DNA from: Hyphodiscus hymeniophilus | Lineage: Eukaryota > Ascomycota > Leotiomycetes > Helotiales > Hyphodiscaceae | Length of the DNA stretch: 64,000 nt | Reading direction: 5' to 3' | Assembly: GCA_016508695.1 (NCBI GenBank) | Contig: VNKQ01000012.1 | Location: 1,519,290 to 1,583,289 of the forward strand | In this document: one piece after another, positions 1-10,700 of the stretch | How positions within the stretch are numbered: the stretch's first letter is position 1 | Layout of the letters: each line of letters begins with the position of its first letter | Position numbers and translations under genes: made by a program | Notes under the pieces: generated by a model | Told to the model about the DNA's origin: nothing | The model's database searches: none | The model's input: only the letters and a program-made list of their open reading frames with translations

Positions 1-712
1 ACGGCCGGGCTCTGCAAGAGGAGAAGTATTACGTAACAGAGCGGTTGATGCATTATGATTGCCAAGGAAGGAAGGGACAACCTCGCCGTCGCGTTGAAGT
101 CAACGACGACGGGCTGAATCATGGACAGACGCGACTGAATATTTTGATGGTTCAACTCAGCTTTTCACTAGCGCCAGCTTAGCGTGGAGTAGCGTCATGA
201 TCCCTGTCAGGCTCTTCAGGATATTAATGGCCTTTTGTCCCCAGAGAAAATCCAAATCCGAGGACATCCAAAAGAGTGGACCCGCTCAATTTGACCTCTT
301 CTCATTGGCTGGCCTCTCTACAACCAATCATATCTTAAGTTCTTCCGGACTATTCCTAACTCGTCCGACTCCCCACTCAGTGTACCCCTCCAAGGCTCAA
401 GGTACCGCATTTTCTTGTACCGTACCCGCGTTCGAATATAGAAGAACCAAACCAGCTTCATCTTCACAACCGGGTCTTCCGGCTTGCGGGAAGCGTTTTA
501 ATCCTCCGGAACCGGAGAACACATCTCGGAACGGGCTCTCGACGACTCAAAGCCGAGCCGGATATATATCCATACTCATTCATACCCATACTCGGACCGT
601 GAGCGCAACCGCGAATCAAGGCGGCATCTTTGGTGCATTAGCCTTGCATACCGCCTCACCGTCAAAGTCACGAACGAACAAACAAACGAGCGAACGAACG
701 AGACAAAAGACA
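1..712. other. Upstream region of the NC2-alpha-like gene
   Basis: No gene is recognised here. The frame of the next gene is open back to an ATG at 197, but the stretch 197-712 reads as low-complexity, unconserved-looking sequence and is more likely 5' leader and promoter. A run of GAAC/CGAA-type short repeats lies just before the chosen start (about 671-706). Confidence 0.4.
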
Positions 713-1639
713 ATGGACGGCACATATGCGCCACAATCCCCCGACTTCTCTTCTTTCTTGTCCTCCCCCTCAAAATCGAAATCAAAATCAAAATCACAAC
801 ATCCATATCAACCCCAACCCCAACCCACCACCACCTTCTCCTCCTCCTCCTCCTCCTACCGCCCTCGATCGCCAGTCATCCCCTCCTTCAACTCGATACA
901 GCCCCACCCACAAATTCCAAATCAACATTATCCTCTGCACCCCAATCAATACCAGAACCACGCTGCTCCTCCGCAGCAAGACTTCGCCTTCGGAGCCGAC
1001 GAATACGAGTCGACTTCATACATGCCACCGATCCCCGCACTCCCAGCAGCGCATTCTTTCGGTGCGCCCCAAAATACATATTACCCCCAGCCCGGGACCA
1101 TCAAGAGCGAAGACCCTTACGAATACACCAATCCATCCTACGACGGCGCACAAGACACATATCTCCCCTCGCCCGTCATGTCTCGCGCCCCACGGAATGC
1201 GCCCTCCTCCTTCGGCGCCCCCTCAGCTGTGCGCCCCAAGAACCCGAATCCGAACAACATAGAGATCAGGACCAAGTTCCCCGTCGCGCGCATAAAGCGC
1301 ATCATGCAGGCCGACGAGGAGGTGGGGAAGGTGGCCCAGGTCACGCCGGTCGCCGTGTCCAAGGCGCTGGAGCTGTTCATGATCTCGTTGGTTTCGGGCG
1401 CGGCGGACAAGGCGAGAGAGAAGGGCGGGAAGAGGGTCACGGCCCAGCATCTGAAGATGGTCGTCCAGGCCGATGAGCAGTTTGATTTCCTGAGTGAGAT
1501 CGTCGGGAAGATCGCGGATGGCGTCGAGGCGGGTGGGGATGGGAAGAAACGGAAGGTCAAGAGTGATATGGATAGTGAGAGCGAGGAGGAGAAGAAGGGA
1601 CGGAAGGGCAAGGGACGGAGGAAGAAGAGTGATGATTGA
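713..1639 (+). CDS. Histone-fold transcription repressor subunit, NC2-alpha/Bur6 (DRAP1) type
   Basis: Single-exon gene of 308 aa if the ATG at 713 is used; an in-frame ATG at 197 would give 480 aa with an unlikely leader. The first ~180 residues are Pro/Ser/Gln/Tyr-rich and probably disordered. Residues ~183-272 form a histone fold of the CBF/NF-Y class, with the segment FPVARIKRIMQADEEVGKVA followed by a helix with ALELFM and a last block with VTAQHLK and DEQFDFL. This pattern is closest to NC2-alpha/Bur6, which pairs with NC2-beta to repress or redistribute TBP at promoters in the nucleus. The tail is highly charged (KKRK, SESEEEKK, KGRRKK), probably nuclear targeting. The Dpb3/Dpb4 class of pol epsilon histone folds is the main alternative. 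The fold is certain and the exact family is fairly likely. Confidence 0.8.
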   Translation: MDGTYAPQSPDFSSFLSSPSKSKSKSKSQHPYQPQPQPTTTFSSSSSSYRPRSPVIPSFNSIQPHPQIPNQHYPLHPNQYQNHAAPPQQDFAFGADEYESTSYMPPIPALPAAHSFGAPQNTYYPQPGTIKSEDPYEYTNPSYDGAQDTYLPSPVMSRAPRNAPSSFGAPSAVRPKNPNPNNIEIRTKFPVARIKRIMQADEEVGKVAQVTPVAVSKALELFMISLVSGAADKAREKGGKRVTAQHLKMVVQADEQFDFLSEIVGKIADGVEAGGDGKKRKVKSDMDSESEEEKKGRKGKGRRKKSDD

Positions 1640-2440
1640 GCACCCTGGGATGGGTCCATGGTCTGATGAAGCTGGCATTTGAAGTGGCGTTTTGTGGGAT
1701 TGCATACACCTGGCGAACGAACGATGAATGTTTCTGCTCTTTCTTGAATCGCTGGCGGTGCTTTGTTTTACACTTGCAATTCGTTTCCTTTCCATCCCCG
1801 ATGGCTCCTTTAACTCGATCGTCAATTCGCCGATGATGCTTCTCTAGCTTTTCCTCGCGCGTTGCATCCCATTCGACTCACCGCTCACTTCTACCTTCTT
1901 CCAACGCAGCAGTCCATCTTAAACACAACAGTTTATACCGAACTCCCAGCCAATCAAGCCTGTCTCGCTTTTCCGCCTCCGAAAGTTCCTCTCCTCCGCC
2001 CTACTCTAACCTCCTTTTCCGCACCCATATGCACTACGTATTTCCCCACAGATCATACGATTTGCCGCAAGCACTTGTAAGTCTTGGTTATTCGCTTAAG
2101 AGGGGTGACCAGACCATCAGTAGGCGACGTTGAACCGTGACGGATCTCACATAACTTGGGGACGGAGGATATGGGCCCATAGTCTGGCAACCTTGAAGCC
2201 CTGGACTGTACAGGGCATGCCGAAGAGTGAACACAGGTGCTGCTGCTTTCTCTTGAGAAGCGCGCCAACTAGAAGTTGAATATACAGGCTATTGAAACTG
2301 TGCCATTAAGAATATCTCTTCATGTGATCCACCTAAGCAAGCCATTGAAAACCGTCTAGGCGTTCCCATCTATTCCGCAAGCCCGTGGTATTCCCCTTCG
2401 TTGGCCATGTCACCAGCGCCTTCTCAAACCACTCCAATCC
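1640..2440. other. Intergenic region between convergent genes
   Basis: I see no convincing coding region in this 0.8-kb gap. It should hold the two 3' untranslated regions, since the genes on either side converge. Short open frames here have no recognisable motif. Confidence 0.4.
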
Positions 2441-3582
2441 CTACTCTGCCCTGCCAACAGACTTCAGAAACGTTGCCAGATTTAACATACTGTGCCTATC
2501 ACCGCTGGCAGCACCAATCTCAAGCCATTCTCTCGCAATAGCAAAATCCTGCAACTTATCCGGAGGCATCGCCCCGTTCGGCTGCGGCTGGTTCACCAAG
2601 GCCCTTGACCGAGCTATGACTTTATGGACCTCTAACACGCCCAGCTCACCAGCTGCCTCGGGAATGCCGGACGACGCAGCTTTCATGAGATAAAGTTCTT
2701 GCTCTACCGATCCCCTGGCCTGCAGTTTACCAAGCATGAAATAAGCTCTCGGCTCATCCAGCTCGAGCGCAGCTTTCCGAAGCATTGTCTCGGCCCCGAC
2801 TTCGTCGTTTCTCCTAAGTAGAATCCGAGACTGCGCAATAATTGCCTCGCCTAGGCCAACGAAGTCAGGTCCCGACTCGGCAGCTTCACGGAACCACTTC
2901 AGCGCCTCGTCTTCCTTGCCTCGTTGCTCCAGGACTTGGCCGTACAGCAGCATGGCATCGGGATCTTGCTGTTTCGCGAGGATGGCGAGGCGTTGGAGGG
3001 GAGTCGCGAGCTCAGCAGAACTTAGGGCTGATGAGACGAGAGCGGACTTGATGAGATGGAATGTAGCATGCTTGTCGCCGAGCGCTGCTGCCGCTCGAAG
3101 CAATCTCTGCCCCAGATGGCGTGTGGGGTCGGAGGGTGACCGCATGCATATCATGCCCAGTAAATACAGATGGGCCGCTGAGATTCCATGATCTGATTTC
3201 GTCAGAGAGACACGATGAGGATGAATAAAAAGGTAAGCGTACCATCACATAGCTTGCGCTCCCAGCCAGGGGTTGGTCTCCGTTCGCGCTCTTGATACTG
3301 ACGAAGGATTTCGAGTGCACTGTCGGGAGTAATACCAAGCGCCCCTGATTTGTGGCCACTCTCGAGGAGAGCGAGAGTGGGAAGGACAGCCTCTCCGTCC
3401 ACACTTCTACTCCCTCGAGCCGTTCCTGTAGTTGGCCCTAGCCTAGAGGCAGTTTTCGATTTCTGCACTCGTGGAGATCTGGCAGGTTTTGCAGCAAAGC
3501 TGGGACTTGTCTGGAAAGATCTTATACGCAGTGACTTGCAGGTGAGTTCTATCGCCGGCTTCATTTTCCGTAAAGTAGACAT
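2441..3582 (-). CDS. Mitochondrial Sel1/TPR-like repeat protein
   Basis: Two exons, 3582-3243 and 3192-2441, joined by a 50-nt intron (GTACGC..CAG). This gives 363 aa, and the join KLCD/DHGISAAHLYLLG restores a continuous helical repeat. The N-terminus is basic and Ser-rich with RSFQTSPSF, a typical fungal mitochondrial presequence. The rest is a string of antiparallel helical repeats with Ala/Gly/Leu spacing (DAMLLYGQVLEQRGKEDEAL, ARGSVEQELYLMKAA, GIPEAAGELGVLEV, GDRHSMLNLATFL), as in Sel1-like/tetratricopeptide solenoids, which usually act as protein-binding scaffolds. The specific partner is unknown. It is divergent from the nucleolar gene at 4051. Confidence 0.7.
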
Positions 3583-4050
3583 GGTTTGGTCTCCTCCGAC
3601 GGGTCGGAATCAAGCACGCTGAATGTTCAGCAGGCTAAGAGGGCGGATTGAACGTGTATTGTAGGATTTCGTAACACAAAGGATATAGTTCTCAGTCTGG
3701 GGGATTTTTTAAAAGACCAGAGCAGAATAAGGAATACTAGAAAAACTCGATGTCCATTACAAAAATGAAGTAAGTCAGGAGTCAGGCTAGTCGCTCGATG
3801 GACTGTGTTAGATGTCAAAAAGCGGTGAGAGGTGGGCGACTATTCTGCCAAGTTTCCTTCAAAAAAATTCCATGCAGCTCAACTTAACAATGTTCTTCAC
3901 CAGATCTCGTTTCTTGACCAATGCAAGGTGCCTGCAAGTCATAATTACCTAATGCTGTCGAAAATATTTTCCTCGGCCAGAACTCTTTTTAATCATACAG
4001 CGCAGACGAATACTACCGAGGATTCGTCGGACAGAGAGACAGTGGATGAG
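3583..4050. promoter_or_regulatory. Divergent promoter region
   Basis: This gap of about 470 bp separates the Sel1-like gene (minus) from the U3-associated gene (plus) and must carry both promoters. The plus-strand frame is open from 3832, but the peptide before 4051 has no recognisable features. No discrete site stands out. Confidence 0.3.
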
Positions 4051-5364
4051 ATGGTCACAACTAGAGGACAAAGCGCGTCGCAGGAGGGAACAAGCGTCGA
4101 GGATCCGATAGTACTTGACATTCCCCGCAGTTCTAGGAAGCGATCCCGAAAGACGAGGCTGGAGGAAGATGTCGAGGTGGGAGATCCGGTTCTTGCGACA
4201 CCGGCGAAGAAGAAGGCGCAGCTACCGAGGGAAATGGATGAGGGTGGATCACATGTTAAGACGAAGGTTGTAGTGGAGATACCGGTCAGTAGGATGGCAT
4301 CGGAGCTACGAGAAATGAAAGAAAATAAGGAGCATCGGGGAGGAGAGGGTGGAGACGTGGTAGCAGAGGAGAATTCAGACGTTGAAGGAGAGGGTTCTGT
4401 GGAATACCCGGCTGCGAGAGAAGCTGCCGAGGAGAGCGACTTTGTTCACTGGGACGAGTTGAAGGTTTCGGACTCGGAGGATGAAGTCGGGAGCGAGGCG
4501 AGTGAGCGAGCTACAACACTAAAAGCTGTTCCTCTCACACGCCAGAAGAAGCCTGCGAGCCAGCCTAGAAAGCTCGATAGTACGACACTACCGCCTCATC
4601 CAAAGCACAAAAGATTTGATAGCGAGGATCCAGAGCCTGAGCCGGAGTTCTTCTCTACTGCCATTGAGATACAAGATACAGACGAGGAAAGCAGTGATGA
4701 TGATGCTCCAGAAGTTGTGGGGGCTCACGATGCTCTGGAAAGCGCACAGTCAAAGGCTCGTGAAGCAGCGAAGGCTGTCGAGGAGTAAGTCCCATCAATA
4801 CCGTGAGAAGGAGAGCCTAAGCTAATAAAAACCAGGCAAGAAGCTACTATTCGACAGAAGCGACAAGAACGAGATGCAATGTTGAAGGAACAAGCCGAAA
4901 TTGCAGCAAAGAAGCGTCAACGTGCTGAGAAGAAAGCGGCGAAGAAAGAATTGAAACAAATTAAGCCGGATCAAGACAACGGCTTGATGCTCGATGGTCA
5001 GGATCGCGGAGACCCTGTCCCGGTGAGAAAGACGGCCACTATCAAAACCTCCAACCTACCTAATCTACTTCCTGATGAGTATCTTCAAGATGAGGAAGAT
5101 ATAGAATCGCTTGTCGACTCAGATGTCGAAATTGCGAGGAAGAAGCCAAAGAAGATGAAGTTTTCAGATCTCGTTGAGAAGAAACCGAAAGATCGCAAGA
5201 TAGGGTCAACTACGTATAGAGTTTCGGAATCCCACAGCACGCTCCTAGCACCGAAGTCATCTGCGGTCGCAAAGAACGTGAAGGATTCATGGCTGAATGG
5301 TCGGGGGCCAATTAGTGTGAGAGGGTCAAGAAAGCTTGCTTCGAATGGCTTCTTTAAGAAGTAG
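4051..5364 (+). CDS. U3 snoRNA-associated nucleolar protein (Utp16/Bud21-like)
   Basis: Two exons, 4051-4784 and 4836-5364, with a 51-nt intron (GTAAGT..CTAAT..CAG). The product is 420 aa. The start MVTTRGQSA was chosen over in-frame ATGs further upstream because fungal members of this family start this way (from memory). The protein is acidic and charged, with basic patches (RKRSRKTR, AKKKAQLP), several acidic Asp/Glu/Ser tracts, a coiled-coil KRQRAEKKAAKKELKQ segment at the start of exon 2, and a conserved-looking C-terminus ending SWLNGRGPISVRGSRKLASN then GFFKK. This matches the fungal U3 snoRNA-associated domain family, which works in the small-subunit processome during 18S rRNA maturation in the nucleolus. 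The family call rests on composition and the C-terminal block. Confidence 0.6.
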
Positions 5365-6054
5365 ACAGCATAACGCTAATGAGAAATGACCGATAGTGAA
5401 GACTGGTCAGAACCAAAATCAATATTTGGATGCCACAGACCTCGAGCCGCGCAGTGATTGCTAACGTAGGCTCTTCTTACACCACACCGAATCTTGAAAT
5501 GATGGCTATTCGTGTAACCACATCTCAAAGTCAAAAGGTGTAGCGCTCAATGATATGCATTGCTACGAAATCTCTTGACATGCTAACCACCCGAGAAGAA
5601 ACCAAGTGAGTGACATCAATAGACTACCGCGAAACGAACACAACCAAGCCTGTACTCTGCCGAAACAATAGCTACTTCAGTTAATCGTTATCATGGCTTT
5701 CAGAGCAAGCGCAAAGCACGGTGAGTCTTCCTACTATCCATAAATAATATACGGATAACGGGATCATACAGCTCAACTTGTCAGACTAGCACTTAGGGTC
5801 CATTTTTACGTCCTTCAAATGATATTCCACGGCGTTTACTCATGGCACTATAGACTCTCTGCGCTTTCACGTGACACTCAACATCTTTTTTCGTCCATTA
5901 CATTTCGTGCCAAATAGTGAAAAACTTTGAGCAATCGAAATTCCCAAGTTAGCGGCGATTTAAATATGAGAAGCCCAATGGTAGATCTTTAAACGCCTCT
6001 GTATCCCAATCTCTGTGCTTTTCTCGGTGAGTAGGGCATTATCGGGACGATTCA
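5365..6054. other. Intergenic region with one possible short spliced frame
   Basis: No established gene is seen between the convergent neighbours. A possible 57-codon spliced frame is listed separately at 5693. The rest holds 3' ends and nothing recognisable. Confidence 0.35.
5693..5917 (+). CDS. Possible very short spliced ORF or gene remnant
   Basis: The ATG at 5693 opens MAFRASAKH and is followed directly by a good donor (GTGAGT at 5721). The first CAG downstream (5771) joins in frame to a segment with a hydrophobic stretch (LVRLALRVHFYVLQMIFHGV) and a stop at 5915-5917, giving 57 aa. The donor and acceptor are good and the intron is 51 nt. The start resembles the first exon of small fungal membrane proteins, so this may be a decayed remnant of one. 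It could equally be chance. No domain is recognised. Confidence 0.15.
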
Positions 6055-7082
6055 TCATCCCTCCAGTAGCAATTCAACATTCCTACCCCTAACCCCTTTC
6101 TTCTCATCCTCTGTCAACTTGATCGCAAAATACTCTTCCAAAGCCTTTAGTCTCTCCTCCTCTGTCCTACAAACTTTGACAACCTCAGTCTTACCACCCA
6201 TATTCCTCTTAACCTCCCCGTTGACCAACATAACCTTGCCTACAATCTTCTCCGCATCCTCACCCTTCCCTCTCAGGAATCGCACAATCAGCACCGTCCT
6301 CGTCTGGAAATTCGTCGTGCCTTGACTTGTACTCGTATAATAATTCATGATTTCGAAATCCTGCGCTAAGAACTCAAGTTCGGGGAAAGCGTAAAATGAG
6401 TTCCATTCTCTGTCCTGACCATTGCGGTACTGATAGATCCAGAGTTTCTTGGATTGGTCGATTTGTTGTGGGATTGTGGAGTAAAGGAGTCGGATTTCCT
6501 GGGGCCCCAGATTCTGCTCGACATGTCCAGAGATCAGAGGCAAGGGCTTAGTTGCTCCATCCCCGCCAAATCCAACATCGAGCATGTACTGTGAGCCATC
6601 TGGAAGAGTGACGATGTTCACAATGTGTACCCTGTCATGTGTCAGATGCTTCCTGCTCGAAAATCCAAAACCCTGAAGTAAGAGAGCCATTTCTCCTTGA
6701 ATGCTACTTACCAACCGATATAATCACCACTGGGTACTCCTCCAACCCTTGGTCGTATCCTAACGCCGGCAGTGTATACCTGGAAGGCCAATCCTCGAAG
6801 CACGTGATTGAACAAGATGCTGTTTTCCATGCAGTAACCTCCTCGTCCCCGTGTATCCGTTACGATCTTTTGGTACAGCTTTTGAGGATCCAAAGACACT
6901 GCATGATCTTTTGAGTAATGCAGGATCAAATTTTCGTACGGAACGGCAGCTATCTGGTGAACGTGCAAAGCGTTTAGATACTCAATATTCTTGGTGGGCT
7001 TCTGGGAGCTTTGGAAGCGAGTCGGGAGTGAGACGTGTTTGTCCCAGGCCTCTATTTGGGAAGAAGAGTACGCGGATGCCAT
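6055..7082 (-). CDS. Arylamine N-acetyltransferase
   Basis: Two exons, 7082-6712 and 6631-6055, with an 80-nt intron (GTAAGT..CAG), encode 315 aa. The catalytic triad is visible: Cys84 in GGYCMEN, His126 in VHIVNIV, which lies just after the splice junction, and Asp142 in LDVGFGG. The motif RGRGGYC is the family hallmark. The enzyme transfers acetyl (or malonyl in some fungal homologues) from CoA to aromatic amines and hydrazines in the cytosol. In plant-associated fungi such enzymes detoxify host-derived or lactam-derived arylamines. Length is slightly above the bacterial norm of ~280 aa and usual for fungi. The gene is convergent with the upstream U3-associated gene and not obviously in a cluster. 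Confidence 0.92.
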
Positions 7083-7704
7083 TTTGACGCTGGCTGATCA
7101 ATCTTGGTGGGATAAACTTTGGGGCAAATAAGAACAGAAATGTTGGTGGAGTGAGTCACTGCAACATCTCGAGAAATGTTAATTCCCCCTTAATCAAGCG
7201 AGATAATATTCCACGTTTTACTTGAAGGGCGCAGACTTCATCGGCGGAACAAACGTGGTTATGTAATACAGAGCAATTTTTGCGTAAAACAATTTTGCTG
7301 GTCTTCAAACGCCTTTGTATTTCCTCTTCTATGAAATAAATTGTCTGGTAAGGGTTTGTACTGGGTAATAAATGCTAAGTTGAGAATCACACGATTCTTG
7401 CTAGGTAGCCGCCCCTTTCTCTTTCACTTCTTATTAAATTGTGGATTCGGTTCGTTCAGGGGCAACAGGGGGCACAGTCACATGACCTGGTTCCTTAACA
7501 GACTTTGAAATTTAAGTGCAACGTTACGCCATTCATGCTTACGAACTACGTTCTGAACCTGAGATTAGAATAGAAGGGGCTGGCTGAATGGTCGATGTGG
7601 TCATGCTTTCAAGGCAATCCCATTCAGGTGTATGTGGTTTTAGAACATCAAGGAGACACTGTATTATTTGCTTTCTATAATCCTCGGCATTGCTATTGTG
7701 ACAC
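7083..7704. other. Intergenic: NAT promoter and ABC transporter 3' end
   Basis: No gene is seen. The NAT gene starts at 7082 and reads left; the ABC transporter ends at 7705. The stretch is moderately AT-rich with no discrete repeat that I can support. Confidence 0.3.
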
Positions 7705-10700
7705 TCATACCCCATTAATCCCGGATTCTCGAGCAACATTCATAAATACCTCCTCAAGAGTAGGACCTGTTACCGTATAGTCCTGCAGAACGGCCACTCT
7801 CCGCTCATGAGCCACCGCTGAACTACCACCAGTGGGGTTCCCATCGCTGGGCTCTTCATCCTCCTCGTCAATTCTCTGACCCTTCAAACTCTCCATAACC
7901 CTCATAATACTCCCCAAAGCTTTTTTGTCATGTGGCAGATTGAAGCTAATCTGTCCGTGACTATCCTCGTAGTTCGAAGCCATGTTCTCGAAATGTTCTT
8001 TCACTAGCGTCTCGGTCTGTTCGGCAGAAAACTCAGGAACCCTGACAGCTCGGATCCCGTATGCCCCACCATAACTCTCTTGAAGGGAGCTGAGAGTGCC
8101 GGTGGCAAGCATTCGAGTGCCCATGATGGCAACGTTCGTAGCTAGGGCTTCAGCTTCTTCCATACTGTGTGTCGTGATGAGAATAGCTCGGTTGGCACTG
8201 ATATCTTGGAGTGCTTTCCACAAGATTCGTTTGGCGCCTGCATCTTGGCCAGTCGAAGGTTCGTCGAGGAGCAAGATTCTAGGGTTACCTGTTCGGGATG
8301 TCAGTGACCTGACATATTAACACAAGATAGGTCGAGGAACTTACCCAACAAAGCAATAGCAACAGACAATTTACGCTTGGTACCACCCGACAAAGCCTTC
8401 ACTGGAAGATGCTCGTATAAGGTAATGTTAAGCGCGTTTAAAACCTTATCCACATTGCTCTCGACTTTCTTGAGCCCCTTCACAGAAGCGTAGAATGAAA
8501 GTGTTTGCCTGACGGTCAAGTTATCAACGGCATCATCTTGAGGGCAGACTCCCATCTGTAGCCGGGCTTTGTGTGCGTTACGCAGAACCGAGGTACCATC
8601 AAGGAAGATGTCACCGAAGTCAGGCTTCAGTTCGCCACGAATCATGTTAATGACAGTCGTTTTTCCAGCGCCATTGCCTCCTAATAGTGCGAGAGTTTGA
8701 TTCGACGCTATGTCAAAGGAGATGTTTTCCGCAGCAAAGAGCTTCCCAAAGAATTTGCTGATACGAGACACCTGCAAAATTTGAGAAGGAGCATCGGCGA
8801 ATGTGGTGTTGGCAATGGCTCGGGCGTCTTTCTCTCGCTCAGCAGTGGGAGCAGAGGCCGCTCCTGTCTCAACGATGTAGTGTAGACGAGATGGCACTCC
8901 GCGGTGGGTGATATTGCGACGGAACCATTCCGAACTTCCATATTCGTAAACCGCAAGGAAGCCAATCAAGAAGATAATCTGGATGAGGAGATTCGTGTAG
9001 ACGCTACCATAACGAACATATGCAAACTTGCTCGAAGTATCAGCGTCTCCAAACTTCCCGCAAAGTATTTCGAAGGTGTTGGAGGCTAGGAATAATGCCC
9101 TCATTAGGTTTGCTCCCGGCGAAGAGAGGCCGAGACCATATTGAAGAATTGAGTATGTTTCGTGGAGATTCTGCTCGTTTCCGAAGGACTGGTTCATGAT
9201 ATAGGATACAAGGTATAGAATGGCAAGCAAGACATGTAAACCTGCTGCGACTGCGAATGCAGCCTTCTTGACGAAGAGGGACAATACGTAAGTGCCTAGG
9301 TAGGTCGCAATGCCGAACAAGATGAATACACCAAGAATTTCAGATGAACCATACCACACTCTGGTCAGTGTCCCGGCGAATAGTATGCCCCATACGAAGA
9401 ACGCTTGGATTATGATGAATTGGAGGTCGAATAGAAGGTATCCGAACCATAAAGCGAACGCAGATACGCCGTTGCAATAGTGAAGAGCACGGACGTGATT
9501 GATCTTCTCAAACGCGGGATATATGACCGCAATACTGCAGGCTGTGATGAATGCTAGGGCAACTGATCAAAATTTAAGTCAGCGACGCTTCGTAGGCGGA
9601 ATTCACGAAAGTTTCTACTTGCCTAATAGTGTTATAGGGAGATGCAAGAAGCTGACATTGTTTGTGATGTGCCGGAAGGATCTTATAGTCATGGAAGTCA
9701 GTAAGGCATTACCTTCAGTTGAAGATGCATTACGAATACGATTCGTGATCAAACTAAAAGCTTGGCCATGCAAACCCGCATTAGAAAGGTAGGTATCATG
9801 GAAGAGAATAGCGGTCTCTGGAGTCGGCGCCAAGATCCCGAACCCTTGAAAGTAATCAACACTGCTGTTGGTGATAGCAGCAATCATAGCGTCCGAGTCG
9901 CTGATAAATTTTCGTGAACTTAGTGCTGTGGCGTCGGCGAATGTAGCGTTGAACGTAGGTGTGGAATACGAATACCCTGAAGAATCGGTGGAATATACTT
10001 CCTCCTGCAGAAAGAGAGTTGCAAGAGTGTCGGTGTAGAGGTCGTCTTGAACAGCACCCAAAAATGCAGCTTGGGGACCAATGAACGCAGAGGATGAGCC
10101 ATCCTCAAGGTAAAGCGTCGGGGGATAGTATGACTCAAGGGGACCTAAAACAGTATATGGCGGGGTGGACGGGCTTCCCCTTACGTCGGCTACCGAGGAG
10201 TTATGCAGAACCTCGACATTGGCCTGACAGGTTTGGAGTGGGTCCAATCGGTACAAGAACTTGACTAGAGCGCAGGCGATGACGATTGGAATAGCTAAGT
10301 TGATGCCGTATGCAATCCAGCTTGACTTCTGAAGCAAAAGAGTGTACCGCTTCCGAAAGAGTGTAACGATTTGTCTGGCCAGACCCTGCCAATGGGGTTA
10401 GTTATTTAGTAAATTAGAGGATATCACCACGTTCCTGTAGGCGAGTGTGAAAGTGCAGGAAGGATCGTCTATTGTGGACGACTTACAATTGAGTGACCAA
10501 TATCCAGATCGATATCTCTCGCATCGCCTGTTTCTAGTGCAAATATCTTTTCATCAATAATACTGGTAGCTTCCTCTTCGCCAACTATGCCATCGCCAGT
10601 CTGCTCGAGAACTGCCGTGTTCGAGTCCGAGGTAACTTTCAAGAATACTTGTTCAAGTGTGGGAAATGCAACGTTATAGGTAGTATCCTCCGACAGAGCT

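Noticed and set aside
1138..1825. Long antisense frames opposite the NC2-alpha gene
   Set aside because: They are shadows of a GC-rich coding strand and show no domain.
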